Assembly (NCBI GenBank): GCA_029721515.1
Contig: CM056554.1
Span: forward strand, 28,217,736-28,281,735
Direction of reading: 5' to 3'
Length of the DNA stretch: 64,000 bases
DNA from: Synanceia verrucosa
Lineage: Eukaryota > Chordata > Actinopteri > Perciformes > Synanceiidae
In this document: positions 23,541 to 34,795 of the stretch, one piece after another
Layout: each line of letters opens with the position of its first letter
How positions within the stretch are numbered: the first letter of the stretch is position 1
Notes under the pieces: model-generated
Database searches by the model: none
Told to the model about the DNA's origin: nothing
What the model saw: only the letters and a program-made list of their open reading frames with translations
Translations under genes and position numbers: made by a program

Positions 23541-24575
23541 CTTAGCCACACTTCTTAATCTCTCCTAAAACACCTTGAAGGAGCCAAGAACTTTGCTCAT
23601 TTTTTATTTGTTGATTTCTCATCTGCTTTTAACTGCATACAGCCACACATTCTAGCAGAATGTGTGGCTCCTCCACTGGATCACCTCAGGGCTGTGTCCT
23701 TTCACCCTTAGTGTTTGTTCTATACACAAACGAGTGCCGTAGTCAACATGTGGGGCGCCACATCCTGAAATTTGCAGACGACTCAGTATTCGTGTCCTTG
23801 TTGAGCAGTGACGACCCTGTCCATGGTCCTGTAGTCAAGGAAGTCACAGACTGGTGCTCCGCATCCTTTCTGTCCAACAATGTGTCCAAGACCAAAGAAA
23901 TGCTGATAGACTACCGCAAACGTGTCAGTTATCCCTCCTCTTGCCATTGAGGGCAAGCTGTCGAGCTAGTCCACAACTACAAATATCTTGGCACAAACAT
24001 TGATGACAAGCTGCCCTTTGATTTCCATGTTGATGCTGTCTGCAAGAAGGCACATCAACGCTTGTATTTTTAAAGGAAACTGCGGAGTTTTGACGTTGAC
24101 ACCACTTTTATGAAAATGTTTTATTCTTGTTTTATTTAGTCTGTTTTAACTTTTTGTTTTATTTGCTGGTACGGCCTACTTTCTTTGAAAAGCAAGAACA
24201 GACTGTGTGGTATAGTGAGGCAAAATTGCAGGCATTAATCTCAATGAGCTCACTGACACTTTCAAGCTTAGAACATTAAGCAAAGCCCGCTCACACCTCA
24301 CTGACCAGAGCCACCCCTTGGCTGGTGAGTTTGTGCTGCTCCCGTCAGGCTGCAGGTATGTCCTGCCTAGATGCAGGACAATAGACTAAAGAACTCTTTT
24401 ATCCCTGCTGCCATAGGTCTTTTAAACAAGTGATTGTTTTTGTCTGTCTGTTCTATTCATTTATTTATCATTGTCCTGTCTCCTGTGTGCTCTGTCTGTG
24501 ATTGTGGTACTGCTGGCTGTAGAATGATTTGCCTCATGGGGTCAATAAAGATTCTTTGAACCTTGAACCTTTAAC
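23541..24575 (+). pseudogene. Host LINE, 3' part (RT palm to tail)
   Basis: Resumes the + LINE: HLEGAKNFAHFLFVDFSSAF (palm A) and, after a small deletion, SSTGSPQGCVLSPLVFVLYT and ILKFADDSVFVSLL (FADD codons 23771-23782), with NNVSKTKEMLIDYRKR. The degenerate thumb (YKYLGTNIDDKL-like, FCWYGLL-like) follows. It ends in 'caataaagattctttgaaccttg' repeats near 24570. Dead by shifts and deletions. Confidence 0.82.
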
Positions 24576-26387
24576 CTATTATGAGCAATGTAACAATAAC
24601 AACAACACTATAAGAACACAGTAAGCTGCTAAGAGGTTACATGTGACTTGTGGATGAGTTATAAAGTCTGAAGGAAGGACTCCCTGTGGCATTCTGTCCC
24701 TCACCTTAGCACATCTCTGGGCAATTTGACCAAGTAGATAAGTTGTAAATAAATAATTCAGTTCATTTATATCTGTTTATTTGTTTAAAATAATTAGGAA
24801 AGAAATGTGTAAGTCAAGTTTGATGTTTCCTTACACAAAAGAATGATCCCAATCTTTTCCACACAATGAGACAGTTTAACGATGCTTTTCTGTATCGTAT
24901 CAGATTGGTATCGCGCAACACTAAACCCTAGATATCGGTATCGCTATTGGAAGTAAAAATAATTGGTTCATGCCTACTTTACAATGTGTCAGCTCAGGAA
25001 TAGTGGAGGGAAAGGGAAAGGGATCTGAGTGGTCTAACTAACTACTGAAACACAGAAGCATCTTTCTGAAACAGACACTAACACAGAATGAAAGACATTA
25101 TCAGGTGACTGGCATCTAATAAGGTTTTAATTAAATGTGTTTTAAAGAGAGAGAGAACATGGTTAATTTTTCACATGTAGCAGTGAAGTGCTGCCCTTTG
25201 ATTCATCATGACTGTTTTGTTTCAAACTGTTGCCACTGGCCTCAAAACGTCCAACAGTCAGTCTAGACACTCACTGCATGAATGCTGACTTCCAGCTCTG
25301 CAAAGATCCAGGCTACTAGATGTGACTACAGCCACAGAAATAAAATTATTTGTGGACAGAAATCAAATTAGTTGGTGTTCTCAAATTAGAAATTATGTAT
25401 AAATCACCCATAAAATCACATGACACAAAACCAGGACTCAAGGACAAACTGGTCAGAACTTGATGGTAAAGGGTCAAAGGTCACTGTGACTGTGCAAAAC
25501 AGGACAATTTCACACAAACGTCCAACTGGGTAAAATGATGAAAACTTTTGGACAAACACCTCCGAGGCAGTGGTTCTAGTCACATATATTTAAGGATGTT
25601 GAATATTGTCTGACATTTATTCAAGTTAATATTTGCATTTGTGTTTGCTATTATCCAGTTTTTGTGTTGTGAATAACATCTGTTACTTGCTCTCTTTAGA
25701 GGAGCTTTAAAGACTGTAAGCAACTGATGTTCTTCTCTTCTATCTCCCTCACAAATAGTTAAATCGTAGTATTTTCCCTTGTGTTTGTCTGCAATATTAA
25801 AGCGAATTGTGAGGGGGTGCATTTCACAGCAGGGCTGCACAACACACATCAGGACAGAGCTGCGAGGGCTCGAGGGGTCTCTGTAGCTACGGAGTTGGAT
25901 AACATATTATGCAGTTGGAGAAGTATATTCCAGTGTTTCCCATGGTGTTTTCATACAACAACAAGAGCGTCCCTTGCAACAACATGGCCAAATTTATGAT
26001 GAGGTCTTGCCATGTGTATTACGTTAATCAAGGTGACGGCGTATATTTCAGAGGCAACCGGGCCTGGGCACGGTTGGATTAGAGAAATGTGAGTGCGGGC
26101 CAGCGGGGGGGAAATCAGGCTTTGGCATAGCACAGAACAACTGGCCCTAGTGTGAGTGCGCCCTGTCTCTGAAAACACTGAATAGCTCAAATGAGAGAAG
26201 AGACCATCTGTTTCATCATGAAATTTTTTTTCCCTTGTCCCATTCTTGTTTTATCAGAGGTAGATTAGAGGTGTGGTGTATACTGTCTCTTAATGTCCTG
26301 ACTACAAATCCCAGAAGCCCCAGTATTACTCACAGGTTGTGGGAGAGCGCCCTCTTGTGCCTACTGCCGAGAAACCACTTTGACAAG
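24576..26387 (+). other. plppr4 intron, unassigned
   Basis: No gene. At 24880-24960 there are TATCGGTATCG words like those of non-autonomous DNA elements. At 25471-25483 the words GGGTCA-A-AGGTCA (DR1) recur in the same repeat context as at 9949. ORFs at 25580-25849 and 25951-26190 (both -) have no family signature. Confidence 0.5.
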
Positions 26388-27630
26388 CACTATATTTCCA
26401 AAAGTATTCACTCACCCATCCAAATAATCAGAATCAGTTGTTCCAATCACTTCCATGGCCACAGGTGTATAAACTCAAGCACTTAGGCATGCAGACTGCT
26501 TTTACAAACATTTGTGAAAGAATGGGTCGCTCTCAGGAGCTCAATGAATTCCAGGGTGGAACTGTGATAGGATGCCACCTGTGCAACAAATCCAGTTGTG
26601 AAATTTCCTCACTCCTAAATATTCCACAGTCAACTGTCAGCTGTATTATAAGAACGTGGAAGTGTTAGGAAACGACAGCAACTCAACCACGAAGTGGTAG
26701 ACCACGTAAACTGATAGAGCGGGGTCAGCGGATGCTGAGGCGCATAGTGTGAAGAAGTCACCAACTTTGTGCAGAGTCAATCACTACAGCCCTCCAAACT
26801 TCATGTGGCCTTCAGATTAGCTCAAGAACAGTGCACAGAGAGCTTCATGGAATGGGTTTCCATGACAGCTGCATCCAAGCCATACATCACCAAGTGCAAT
26901 GCAAAGCATTGGATGGATTGGTGTAAAGCATGCTGCCACTGGACTCTAGAGCAGTGGAGACACGTTCTCTGGAGTAACGAATCACACTTCTCCATCTGGC
27001 AATGTGATGGATGAGTCTGGGTTTGGCGGTTACCAGGGGAACGATACTTGTCGGACTGCATTGTGCCAAATGTAAAGTTTGGTGGAGGGGGATTATGGTG
27101 TGGGGTTGTTTTTCAGGAGCTGGGCTTGGCCCCTTAGTTCCAGTGAAAGGAACTCTGAATGCTTCAGCATACCAAGACATTTTGGACAATTCCATGCTCC
27201 CAACTTTGTGGGAACAGTTTGGAGCTGGCCCCTTCCTCTTCCAACATGACTGTGCACCAGTGCACAAAGCAAGGTCCATAAAGATATGGATGACAGAGTC
27301 TGGTGTGGATGAACTTGACTGGCCTGCACAGAGTCCTGACCTCAACCTGATAGAACACCTTTGGGATGAATGGAAGCAGAGACTGAGAGCCAGGCCTTCT
27401 CATCCAACATCAGTGTGTGACCTCACAAATACACTTCTGGAAGAATGGTCAACAATTCCCATAAACACACTCCTAAACCTTGTGGACAGCCTTCCCAGAA
27501 GAGTTGAAGCTGTTATAGCTGCAAAGGGTGGACTGACGTCATATTGAACCCTATGGATTAGGAATGGGATGTCACTGAAGTTCATATGCGAGTCAAGGCA
27601 GGTGAGCGAATACTTTTGGCAATATAGTGT
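26388..27630 (+). mobile_element. Tc1-type transposon, inactive
   Basis: Terminal inverted repeats CACTATATTTCCAAAAGTAT (26388) and the reverse complement of ATACTTTTGGCAATATAGTG (27611-27630). The transposase on + is split. The N-terminal helix-turn-helix part is at 26521-26665 (MGRSQELNEFQGG...). A damaged middle (26769-27014) contains HVLWSNESHFSIWQCDG. The C-terminal part (27011-27547) has MVWGCFSGAGLGPLVPV, FLFQHDCAPVHKA and DWPAQSPDLNLIEHLWDE, with the second Asp and final Glu of the DDE triad. Stops at about 26667, 26730 and 27013 inactivate it. Confidence 0.92.
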
Positions 27631-28013
27631 ATATTTATGTCGATGGCACTCAAAGAGTTAAGCTGAGAAAGCATTTTGTTTATCCAGGAGCATGTTTTTA
27701 GTGATCTGTGTACACAAGGTTTCCTTTTCTACATGACGCTCTCTGGGCTCAGCTGGGTTTGGTTCGTGACAGATTAACAGTAATAAGGCTGAGCAGGAAG
27801 GAGAAGCTCTACCAGGACGAGGTACAAGCATGAGGGTGGATCAAGAGTAGACGACAGAAGACCAGGAGGGTTTGATGAGGTGGACGAGAGCAGCACCAGA
27901 GCCAGCAGAACCATAACAATCTCTGATATATACTAATGGATTTTCTGGATGTTCCTCCACATGTTCATTACTGTTCTCCACCCACCATGTAGTTCCTCTG
28001 CCTCTTCCTCCAG

Positions 28014-28632
28014 GTCCCATGGAGGCTCCTCATTGGAGGAGGGCCGTGTCCCACGCCGCCATGCCTCCATCCACGCCTCCATGGACTCGACCAGATCCAA
28101 ACAGCTGCTCAGCCAGTGGAAGAACAAGAACGACAACAGGAAGCTGTCTCTGCAGGTGATGGATGGAATCAGGCCGGCGTCCTCCTCATCTCCACAGAGG
28201 AACATGGAGTTGCGCTGCTCGTCCGAACCATCGGCCATGGGCTTGGAGACAGAGCTCCGCGGTGGGATGCACATGCCGGCACTCATTACCTGTCAGGAGA
28301 CGGAGCTGCGAGCTGGGGCCCACATCCCAGCCCAGTACATGAAACTGGCAGCCAGCTCTGTTCCCATGGCCAACCACAACCACATGACCCACAATGGGAA
28401 CACCGGACTGGCTGGTGGGGCCAGAGTGTCCATCCAGTCCCGGCCTGGATCCTCCCAGCTGGTTCACATTCCTGAGGAGGAGAACCTCACCAGCAAGGAC
28501 CAGGAGAGTGAATCTGAGGACAGCATCATGGACGGAGGAGGCTCAGTGAGGGAGAAGTGGCTGAGGGTGGCTGAGAAGACCTCCATCCCCTGCAGGCCGC
28601 TGAGTGCTGGAGGACAGCCTCGACTCATGCAG
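28014..28632 (+). CDS. plppr4: plppr4 exon, main cytoplasmic tail exon
   Basis: 619 bases, phase 2 in and phase 0 out, acceptor cttcctccag and donor gtcagt. Recognisable blocks in order are RRHASIHASMDSTRSKQLLS, QWKNKNDNRKLSLQVM, RVSIQSRPGSSQLVHIPEEE, VREKWLRVAEKT and PRLMQ. The ASIHASMDS.RSKQLL.QWKNKN and SIQSRPGSSQLVHIPEE blocks fit PLPPR4; the PLPPR3 tail lacks them and has an acidic run here instead. A lineage-specific pair of C(Q)ETELRAGxH(I)PA-type repeats lies in the middle. In mammals this region is cytoplasmic. Confidence 0.93.
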
Positions 28633-28639
28633 GTCAGTC

Positions 28640-29465
28640 CACCTGTCTGTGTATAGTCTGTCTGCTGTGGCTCTACAGCAGAGTTCTGTACAATCTGTCT
28701 GTTCTGGATCTATAGGAGAGCTTTGTAAAATCTGTCTGCTGTGGATCTACGGCAGAGTTCTGTACAATCTGTCTGCTGTGGATCTATAGGAGAGCTCTGT
28801 ACAATCTATCTGCTGTGGATCTACAACGGAGCTCTGTACAATCTGTCTGCTGTGGATCTACAGCAGAGTTCTGTACAATCTGTCTGCTGTGGATCTATTG
28901 GAGAGCTCTGTACAATCTATCTGCTGTGGATCTACAACGGAGCTCTGTACAATCTGTCTGCTGTGGACCTACAGCAGAGTTCTGTACAATCTGTCTGCTG
29001 TGGATCTATAGGAGAGCTCTGTACAATCTATCTGCTGTGGATCTACAACGGAGCTCTGTACAATCTGTCTGCTGTGGACCTACAGCAGAGTTCTGTACAA
29101 TCTGTCTGCTGTGGATCTATAGGAGAGCTCTGTACAATCTATCTGCTGTGGATCTACAACGGAGCTCTGTACAATCTGTCTGCTGTGGATCTACAGCAGA
29201 ACTCTATACAATCTGTCTGCTGTGGATCTACAGCAGAGCTCTACAATCTATCTGCTCGGGATCTACAGCAGAGTTCTGTACAATCTGTCTGCTGTGGATC
29301 GACAGCAGAGCTCTGTACAATCTATCTGCTGTGGATCTACAGCGGCGCTCTGTACAATCTGTCTGCTGTGGATCTACAGCAGAACTCTATACAATCTGTC
29401 TGCTGTGGATCTACAGCAGAGTTCTGTATATTTTGTCTGCTGTGGATCTACAGCAGAACTATGTT
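28640..29465 (+). repeat. 37-bp minisatellite with 111-bp higher-order unit
   Basis: About 22 copies of a 37-base unit (start 'ctacagcagagttctgtaca', end 'ctgctgtggat') begin within 10 bases of a plppr4 splice donor. From 28747 to 29190 three variants (cagcagagtt / aggagagctc / caacggagct) alternate as four 111-base trimers; the outer copies are irregular. Because 37 is not a multiple of 3 while 111 is, long stop-free frames arise by chance (28741-29604); they are not a gene. Each junction contains ctgctgt-ggatct-acagcag, a 7-bp hairpin. Confidence 0.92.
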
Positions 29466-31012
29466 TCTCAGATTATGTCACGTTGTTTATTTAGAAGAGG
29501 CCTCTGGTGAAAGATACATTTTCTTTTCCAGTATTATTATTTGTTTATTAATTAATTACAATCATAATAATTCTGCAATTGTTATAAAACTGCAGACTGA
29601 GTAAATTAATAAATAGATCAGTGAAAAAAAAATAGGTTATATTGTTTTGAAATTGGTGCTTTAGGCGACACGTTACACAGAGCTTCCTCTCTCTGTTTTC
29701 CCTGCTTGTATTGTATATTAAATTGTGTTGTCTTGTATATTTTATATGTCAATCATCGACTGACTGATAACTTAAAGACAATTCAGGAGTGATTCCACCT
29801 TCGTAAATATGAGTTTTCCCTGCTCTTCTCTCTGTTGCATCTCTTTTTTTATAGGATTGTAAATTTTATGTTGATTTGTTCAGACTGGACGAGTCAGTCA
29901 AAGACATCTCTTTGGGTTCTGAGAGCTTCATATTAGGCTTGTCCCGATCAAGTATTGATATTGGCAAAAAAACAGTATCAGATTATGTCGGCCTGCATCT
30001 AAACTCTCAGATATCATCACTGTGATAGCATCAGTCCATTCCAGACACCAGTCCAGCTCTTCTATCCAGCAGCAGAGTCCAGTAATGATAACAACAGCTG
30101 TGCTAAGGTGCTAACAAAGTAGAAAGAGCAGGAATGATGCCGACCCTGTGGCAGCATTTTTAGTTAAAGTCTGAAAAAGACGTTGAAGCTGAGAGCAAAG
30201 TTTCCCGTGGTGGAACAGAACCAGGAAGTTTAATACGACCAACCTCATCATTTGAAGTGAAGTGACCAGATATCTGAATGAAATCTGGGGACATTTCCCA
30301 CTCAGAGATAATAATCACAGTAGCAATCGGCTACCGTAATAACCATTGCTCTCGTCAACATGCAATATTTTTTTTCTCTCGGTCACAAAATACTGAAATC
30401 TGAGATATTTTCAGGGACAGCTTTAACCAAGGACTGGTCATCTAAAACAGGGACTGTTCCCGTAAATCTGGGACGTCTGGTCACCTTAGTTTGAAGTCAA
30501 TTGTAAAATATTCTCATGTTTAAGGTTAAATTGATGTAACCCATTGGTTAATAATAAATGGGTCAGTTTTTCTCAGACCTACTGTTGCTGACTGTTGTTC
30601 TCTATTTGAGTAATATTACTTGATCAAGCCTCTTCTAACACTCCATACTACAAAATAAGTAGTATTTCGGCCAGTACTCGGGGCTGCAATATTTTTATTG
30701 TATTGGGACAACCTTGCTTCATGGTAATCAATATGACATGGTGGCCAAACTAATCTTTACACACAATGTGTGTCCCCATCAGCAGGTTGAGTTTTATTTA
30801 CTTGGTGACTTACTCCCTGCATTAATTCCACATTTCTGTGAAAGAATAATAAAATCTGAGACTGTGACAGAGCAAATCAAACTTCCTCTCTCAGTATTTC
30901 CTCATGAGGCTAATGAGGCTAACGGGGCTAACGGCATCCACCAGCCTTTGGTTGTCATGTTGCTTGCTGTGAGGAGAGCAGCTCACTTTTCACTGTGGTC
31001 CTCCTCTTCCAG
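29466..31012 (+). other. plppr4 intron with a DNA-element trace
   Basis: Mostly unassigned. At about 29935-30050 'ttaggcttgtcccgatcaag' and 'tatcagattatgtcggcctg' resemble termini of hAT-type non-autonomous elements. No coding features. Confidence 0.4.
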
Positions 31013-31139
31013 GTGATAGCCTTATCCAAACAGCAGGGTCTGCTCCACTCGCCACGGTCGGAGGATGGAGGCAGCATTAGGTACAGAGCCCTGACGGACC
31101 AGGACCCATCACCACCGGCCTCCACCACTGGAGCAGTGG
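31013..31139 (+). CDS. plppr4: plppr4 short tail exon
   Basis: Starts phase 0 after acceptor cctcttccag with VIALSKQQGLLHSPRSEDGG, then SIRYRALTDQDPSP. PLPPR4 has the same order (QVIAMSKQQG... and SIRYKTLTDHEPS). The end is uncertain: donors gtggag (after 31139) and gtctgt (after 31148) both leave phase 1 and both fit the next exon; I chose the first. Confidence 0.85.
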
Positions 31140-31854
31140 GTGGAGGAGGTCTGTACCGCTTCACACTGTTATTCCAGAACATCAGAGGTTTTGTTTTTAT
31201 TACACAAAATGGAGGAGGGCACCGCACATCCAGTCATATGGAGATATAGTACAAAGAACAAACAGAAAAGGAAAATATTTCAGTTTCAACAGAGTGATGC
31301 TACTAAAAACAACAGCTGTGGTCTCCTATTGAACTAGTTATTTTTAATGAAACCTTGTACAAGAACTTAAGTTTGACAATAGTCTGAAATTGGAAATTTG
31401 AATCATCTTTACAGATTTACTATGTTATCAGCTAACACTAGCACGAGCTAGCTTTGTTAGCAATGAGTCTCTGTAATTCACATGAAAAGTGATATTAACT
31501 AGAATGCTAATTGTGGCTCAACGTAACGTTACCTAGTGGTAAATGGTGCCAGTGTCTCCTTAGATGAAGGAAACGTGAGCTTAGAGCTCAGACCATCAGT
31601 GCTGCTCCTCTTCAGGATGTAATGACAGCAGAGACCTGTCAGTCACACTGTAGCCATACCCCAAAGCTTTATGCGTTATTTTCTCCATATATTTGACCAT
31701 AATTCAGTAAATGGACATCCTGATATATTAAAACATTATATAAACTAATCATTCAGACCATAAACTTGTATCTATGGTGTTTACACAGGTAATACAGCAG
31801 GAGAGAAAATGGTCATTTTCCATAGACTTCTATACATAGACCTAGTCTGAACAA

Positions 31855-32220
31855 TGGCAGAGAGTTAGCCAGGCTATTGCGACTATAAAGCTCTGTGAGC
31901 GTAGCCTGGCCAAGCTGCCTTGTAAACAGAGTTCTCAGAGGGTGGGCTTCACCTGCATAATGCCTCTGTGTGCTAATGGATGAAGCTTCAACCAATCAGA
32001 CCACTCTTTCTCCTGACAAATGCATAGCGACGAAAACTGCTTGATCCAAAGAACTAGTGCATCATTGCCTTAAACACGCCTCAATTGAGCCGTTGGAAAT
32101 GCTAGATTTTCATTGGTCCCCATTCCTGGGGGTATCTGAAATTGAAGAGATAGGCAACTTGGCCAGAGTGACTTGAAATTTTGTGCAGCGTCACAGGAAG
32201 TATGGGCCCAGGCTAGCAGA
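31855..32220. mobile_element. Non-autonomous DNA element (MITE-like)
   Basis: Between 'gttagccaggctattgcgac' and 'ggcccaggctagcag' lies a block with 'caaccaatcaga', 'ggtatctgaaattgaagaga' and 'aggcaacttggcc', a pattern I know as a dispersed fish element with imperfect GCTAGCCTGG termini. It ends about 75 bases before a plppr4 acceptor. No coding sequence. Confidence 0.45.
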
Positions 32221-32291
32221 GAGTCGGACCTCATTGATGATGATTGTTAGCAGTAGAGGATAATTAATGATGATTCGTGTTGTCCTGTCAG

Positions 32292-33217
32292 GAGGAGGTC
32301 TGGAAAGAAGTGGCAGTATAGTCCGTGTTGAAGCCCACCCAGAGTCCAGGTCAAACAAACCTGTGGTCAAACCTCCGAGCACCGACGGAAGCGGCTCCTG
32401 GCGATGGAAACCACCGGAACAACGAGCTTCACTTCGACAGTCAGCGTTCGCCCTGAACGACTTGAACAGACATACGGACAGCTGCGATTCGCTGAGGGAT
32501 GGAGGGTCAGTGGACGGACGGAGGAGTGTGACAGGAACCGAATCTGAGAGTGAAGGTGGAGGAGATGGAGGAGGTGGAGGTGTATACACAAACTATCCGC
32601 ATGTCGTTCACCCTTTACGTCCCTTACATCCCAATAACCCCAACAACTTCCAGCACCCCAGTTTCAACCCCAATAATCCCAACTTTAATAATGCCCTCTG
32701 TAACTTTAACCCCAACTCTGCCAACTTTAACCCCAACTCCGCCAACTTAAACCCCAATTCTGCCAACTTTAACCCTAACTCTAGCAACTCCAATATGCCA
32801 TTCACCTCCACCCCCACCTTTGCCCCACCCTTCCACCCCCATCCCCAGGCCATCACCACCATCAGGGTCACCCCAGTGGAGGGAACGGCTGCCAGCAGCG
32901 ACGGTGGCTCAGACTCCCAGTCAGCTGCCTCGTCCAGCCGTGAATCCACCCTAAGGAGAAAGAGTGGCTCCAGCGTCCCCGATCGAGGGCCCACCCCCGA
33001 TCTCCACAATAACCACCGCTTCTGCGATGACAGCAACCTCCTCGACAACGAAAGCAGCAACCGTTTCCACGAGAACCTACGAAGTTTCCAAGAAAACCCC
33101 ATCCACCCTCCCAGGCAGCTGTTTGGCCGCCCCAGCCCAACTCCTCCACCCACCTTACCCCGGCCTATCCTGACTCACACTCCGCCTCCTACTCTGGGGC
33201 TGGCCTATAAGGAATGA
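32292..33217 (+). CDS. plppr4: plppr4 terminal coding exon
   Basis: Phase 1 in, after acceptor tgtcctgtcag; stop TGA at 33215-33217. Blocks conserved with PLPPR4 are SIVRVEAHPESRSNKPVV, GSGSWRWKPPEQRASLRQ, ALNDLNRHTDSCDSLRDG, AITTIRVTPVEG and SSSRESTLRRKSG, ending LAYKE, which matches the family's AYK(D/E) terminus. Between them a Gly-rich stretch, an Asn/Pro-rich insert with tandem NPNSAN units, and a long extension (His/Asn- and Pro-rich) make this tail clearly longer than the mammalian one. Cytoplasmic. Confidence 0.93.
32702..32785 (+). repeat. In-frame 21-bp coding repeat (NFNPNSA)n in plppr4
   Basis: Four tandem 21-base units (aactttaaccccaactctgcc and variants) encode NFNPNSA-type heptads. 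Flanking sequence (NPNNPNNF, NPNNPNFNN) looks like older degenerate copies. The unit is a multiple of three, so copy-number change would keep the frame. Confidence 0.9.
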
Positions 33218-33378
33218 CGGTGTTAGATTCATCCATCTACACCTATCAGCAAATGAAACCAATCCAACATCTCAGCAGGTCCTCCAGACCTTTAAATTGG
33301 ACCAAAACCCACTCATCTGGTCAGTTAGGGGACAACGTATGGCCAACTGTCTCTCCCAGCTGGGTTAATAGCCAGCTT

Positions 33379-33427
33379 AATAAATATCATGCCTTACATG
33401 CTGTAAGCTTATTCAGACCATAATAAA
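33379..33427 (+). terminator. Candidate polyadenylation signals of plppr4
   Basis: AATAAA occurs at 33379-33384 and 33422-33427, 160-210 bases after the stop. Others follow further on (for example near 34010). Which one is used cannot be told from sequence. Confidence 0.4.
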
Positions 33428-34350
33428 AGCTCCCCACGTGCACAACCCTCTCTGGGTCTAAAGCCACAGAGAGTACAACACAATGAGCTCCAAACAGCAA
33501 TGAAAAAGGACTGCAGTCAGGGGTGAGTTTGATTCCAGCATTTTTTCCTTGTGTGTTTTTATCATCTGACTAGACAGTTTTTTGTAAATGTAATAATAAT
33601 GAGTGCTCCAGTGACAATGGGCTTTGATTCCAGCCGAGAGGACGGACTCAGTCTCAGGACTGCAACCCTCTCACACAACATTTATACCCACAGTATATCC
33701 TGCTCATGCTTCTGTCAAACACAGGTAATAATATATACACAGTGGACCCACATCCCATTTGATGGAAATTTGCATCCAAAGCCCATAGCTGTGCTGTTTT
33801 GTACATATGAGAATGGGTAGCCACAGTGGAAATTAAACCCACAGTCTTAATTGTGTCTTGGCTACAAGGAGTCCCTTTTGGGCAATAACATAATCTCTTA
33901 GTTCATGGTGGTGTTGTGTTTGTGCTGGATAGGAATAATATCATGGGGCACACCTTGTATTTAAATATAGTTCAACTTTTTACATGCTGTGTTTCAATGA
34001 TGTGCAGTAAATAAAGTATTCTGAGTGTGTAGTAGCTGTACAGCATGTGAGTCACCTGAGCAGACATAGACCACAAGTCCAAAGACTCCAGGAAGTATTC
34101 TGTTCTCTTTGATCGGTTCATTTTTAGGGGAAAAAAGTTATTTCTGGCATAAAATCCTGATCCTGAAGTTGCAATGTTATGAGATAAAGTTGTAGTGAAA
34201 AAGATCATATTACCTGATCAGGATAGACAGAAAACAAAATGGAATTTAACCAGAAAGAGACAACATTCCATGAATACATTCATCATTATACAGCAGATAT
34301 CTGTAAACAAAGGAATAATGACGAAATTATACACATTAAAATGTACTGTC
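33428..34350. other. plppr4 3' flank, unassigned
   Basis: No gene or repeat recognised; possibly further 3' UTR. Confidence 0.4.
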
Positions 34351-34354
34351 TTAA

Positions 34355-34791
34355 AGGCATATTCTGGTATTTCACACTGAGCCCTCTTTCGAGGTTGCCT
34401 AGTATGAAAAAGAGTAGTTGACACCGAAATTTTGAAGATTGGTCTTGTCGGGTATTTGGCTCATTTAGGCTGGCTGTGCCAGCTTGCTCTATATATATAT
34501 ATATATATATATAATAAAACACGACAGAAGTTGAATTTTGCTTCAATATTTAATAACAGGAACATCAGTGAACACCAAGAACCACTCGGTGAGTTGCACA
34601 ATTTTAAAACGAACCTTTAGGGCTTGTTTTGGACAGGTTTGCATTGGCCCATAGCAGACCATGGCCAGCTGGCACAGCCGATTCTAAAGCCAAATACCCG
34701 AGACAGGACCACTCTTCAAAATTTCGGTGTCAACCACTCTTTTGCATCCTAGGCAAAGAGGGCTGAAAGTGTAAAATCCCGGAATATGCCT
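34355..34791. mobile_element. piggyBac-type MITE with long inverted repeats
   Basis: Left end AGGCATATTC and right end GAATATGCCT, each flanked by TTAA (34351-34354 and 34792-34795). The arms are imperfect inverted copies over about 130 bases (shared words: 'gttgacaccgaaattttgaa', 'gggtatttggct', 'ggctgtgccagct'). No transposase inside. An (AT)n run sits between the arms (about 34487-34514). Confidence 0.85.
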
Positions 34792-34795
34792 TTAA

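Noticed and set aside
28640..29465. CRISPR-like direct repeats
   Set aside because: Units are contiguous without unique spacers, in a vertebrate genome.
28741..29604. 287-residue open frame with regular Cys/Trp/Tyr repeats
   Set aside because: It is the 37-bp minisatellite read through; two frames stay open at once, there is no family signature, and it lies in an intron.
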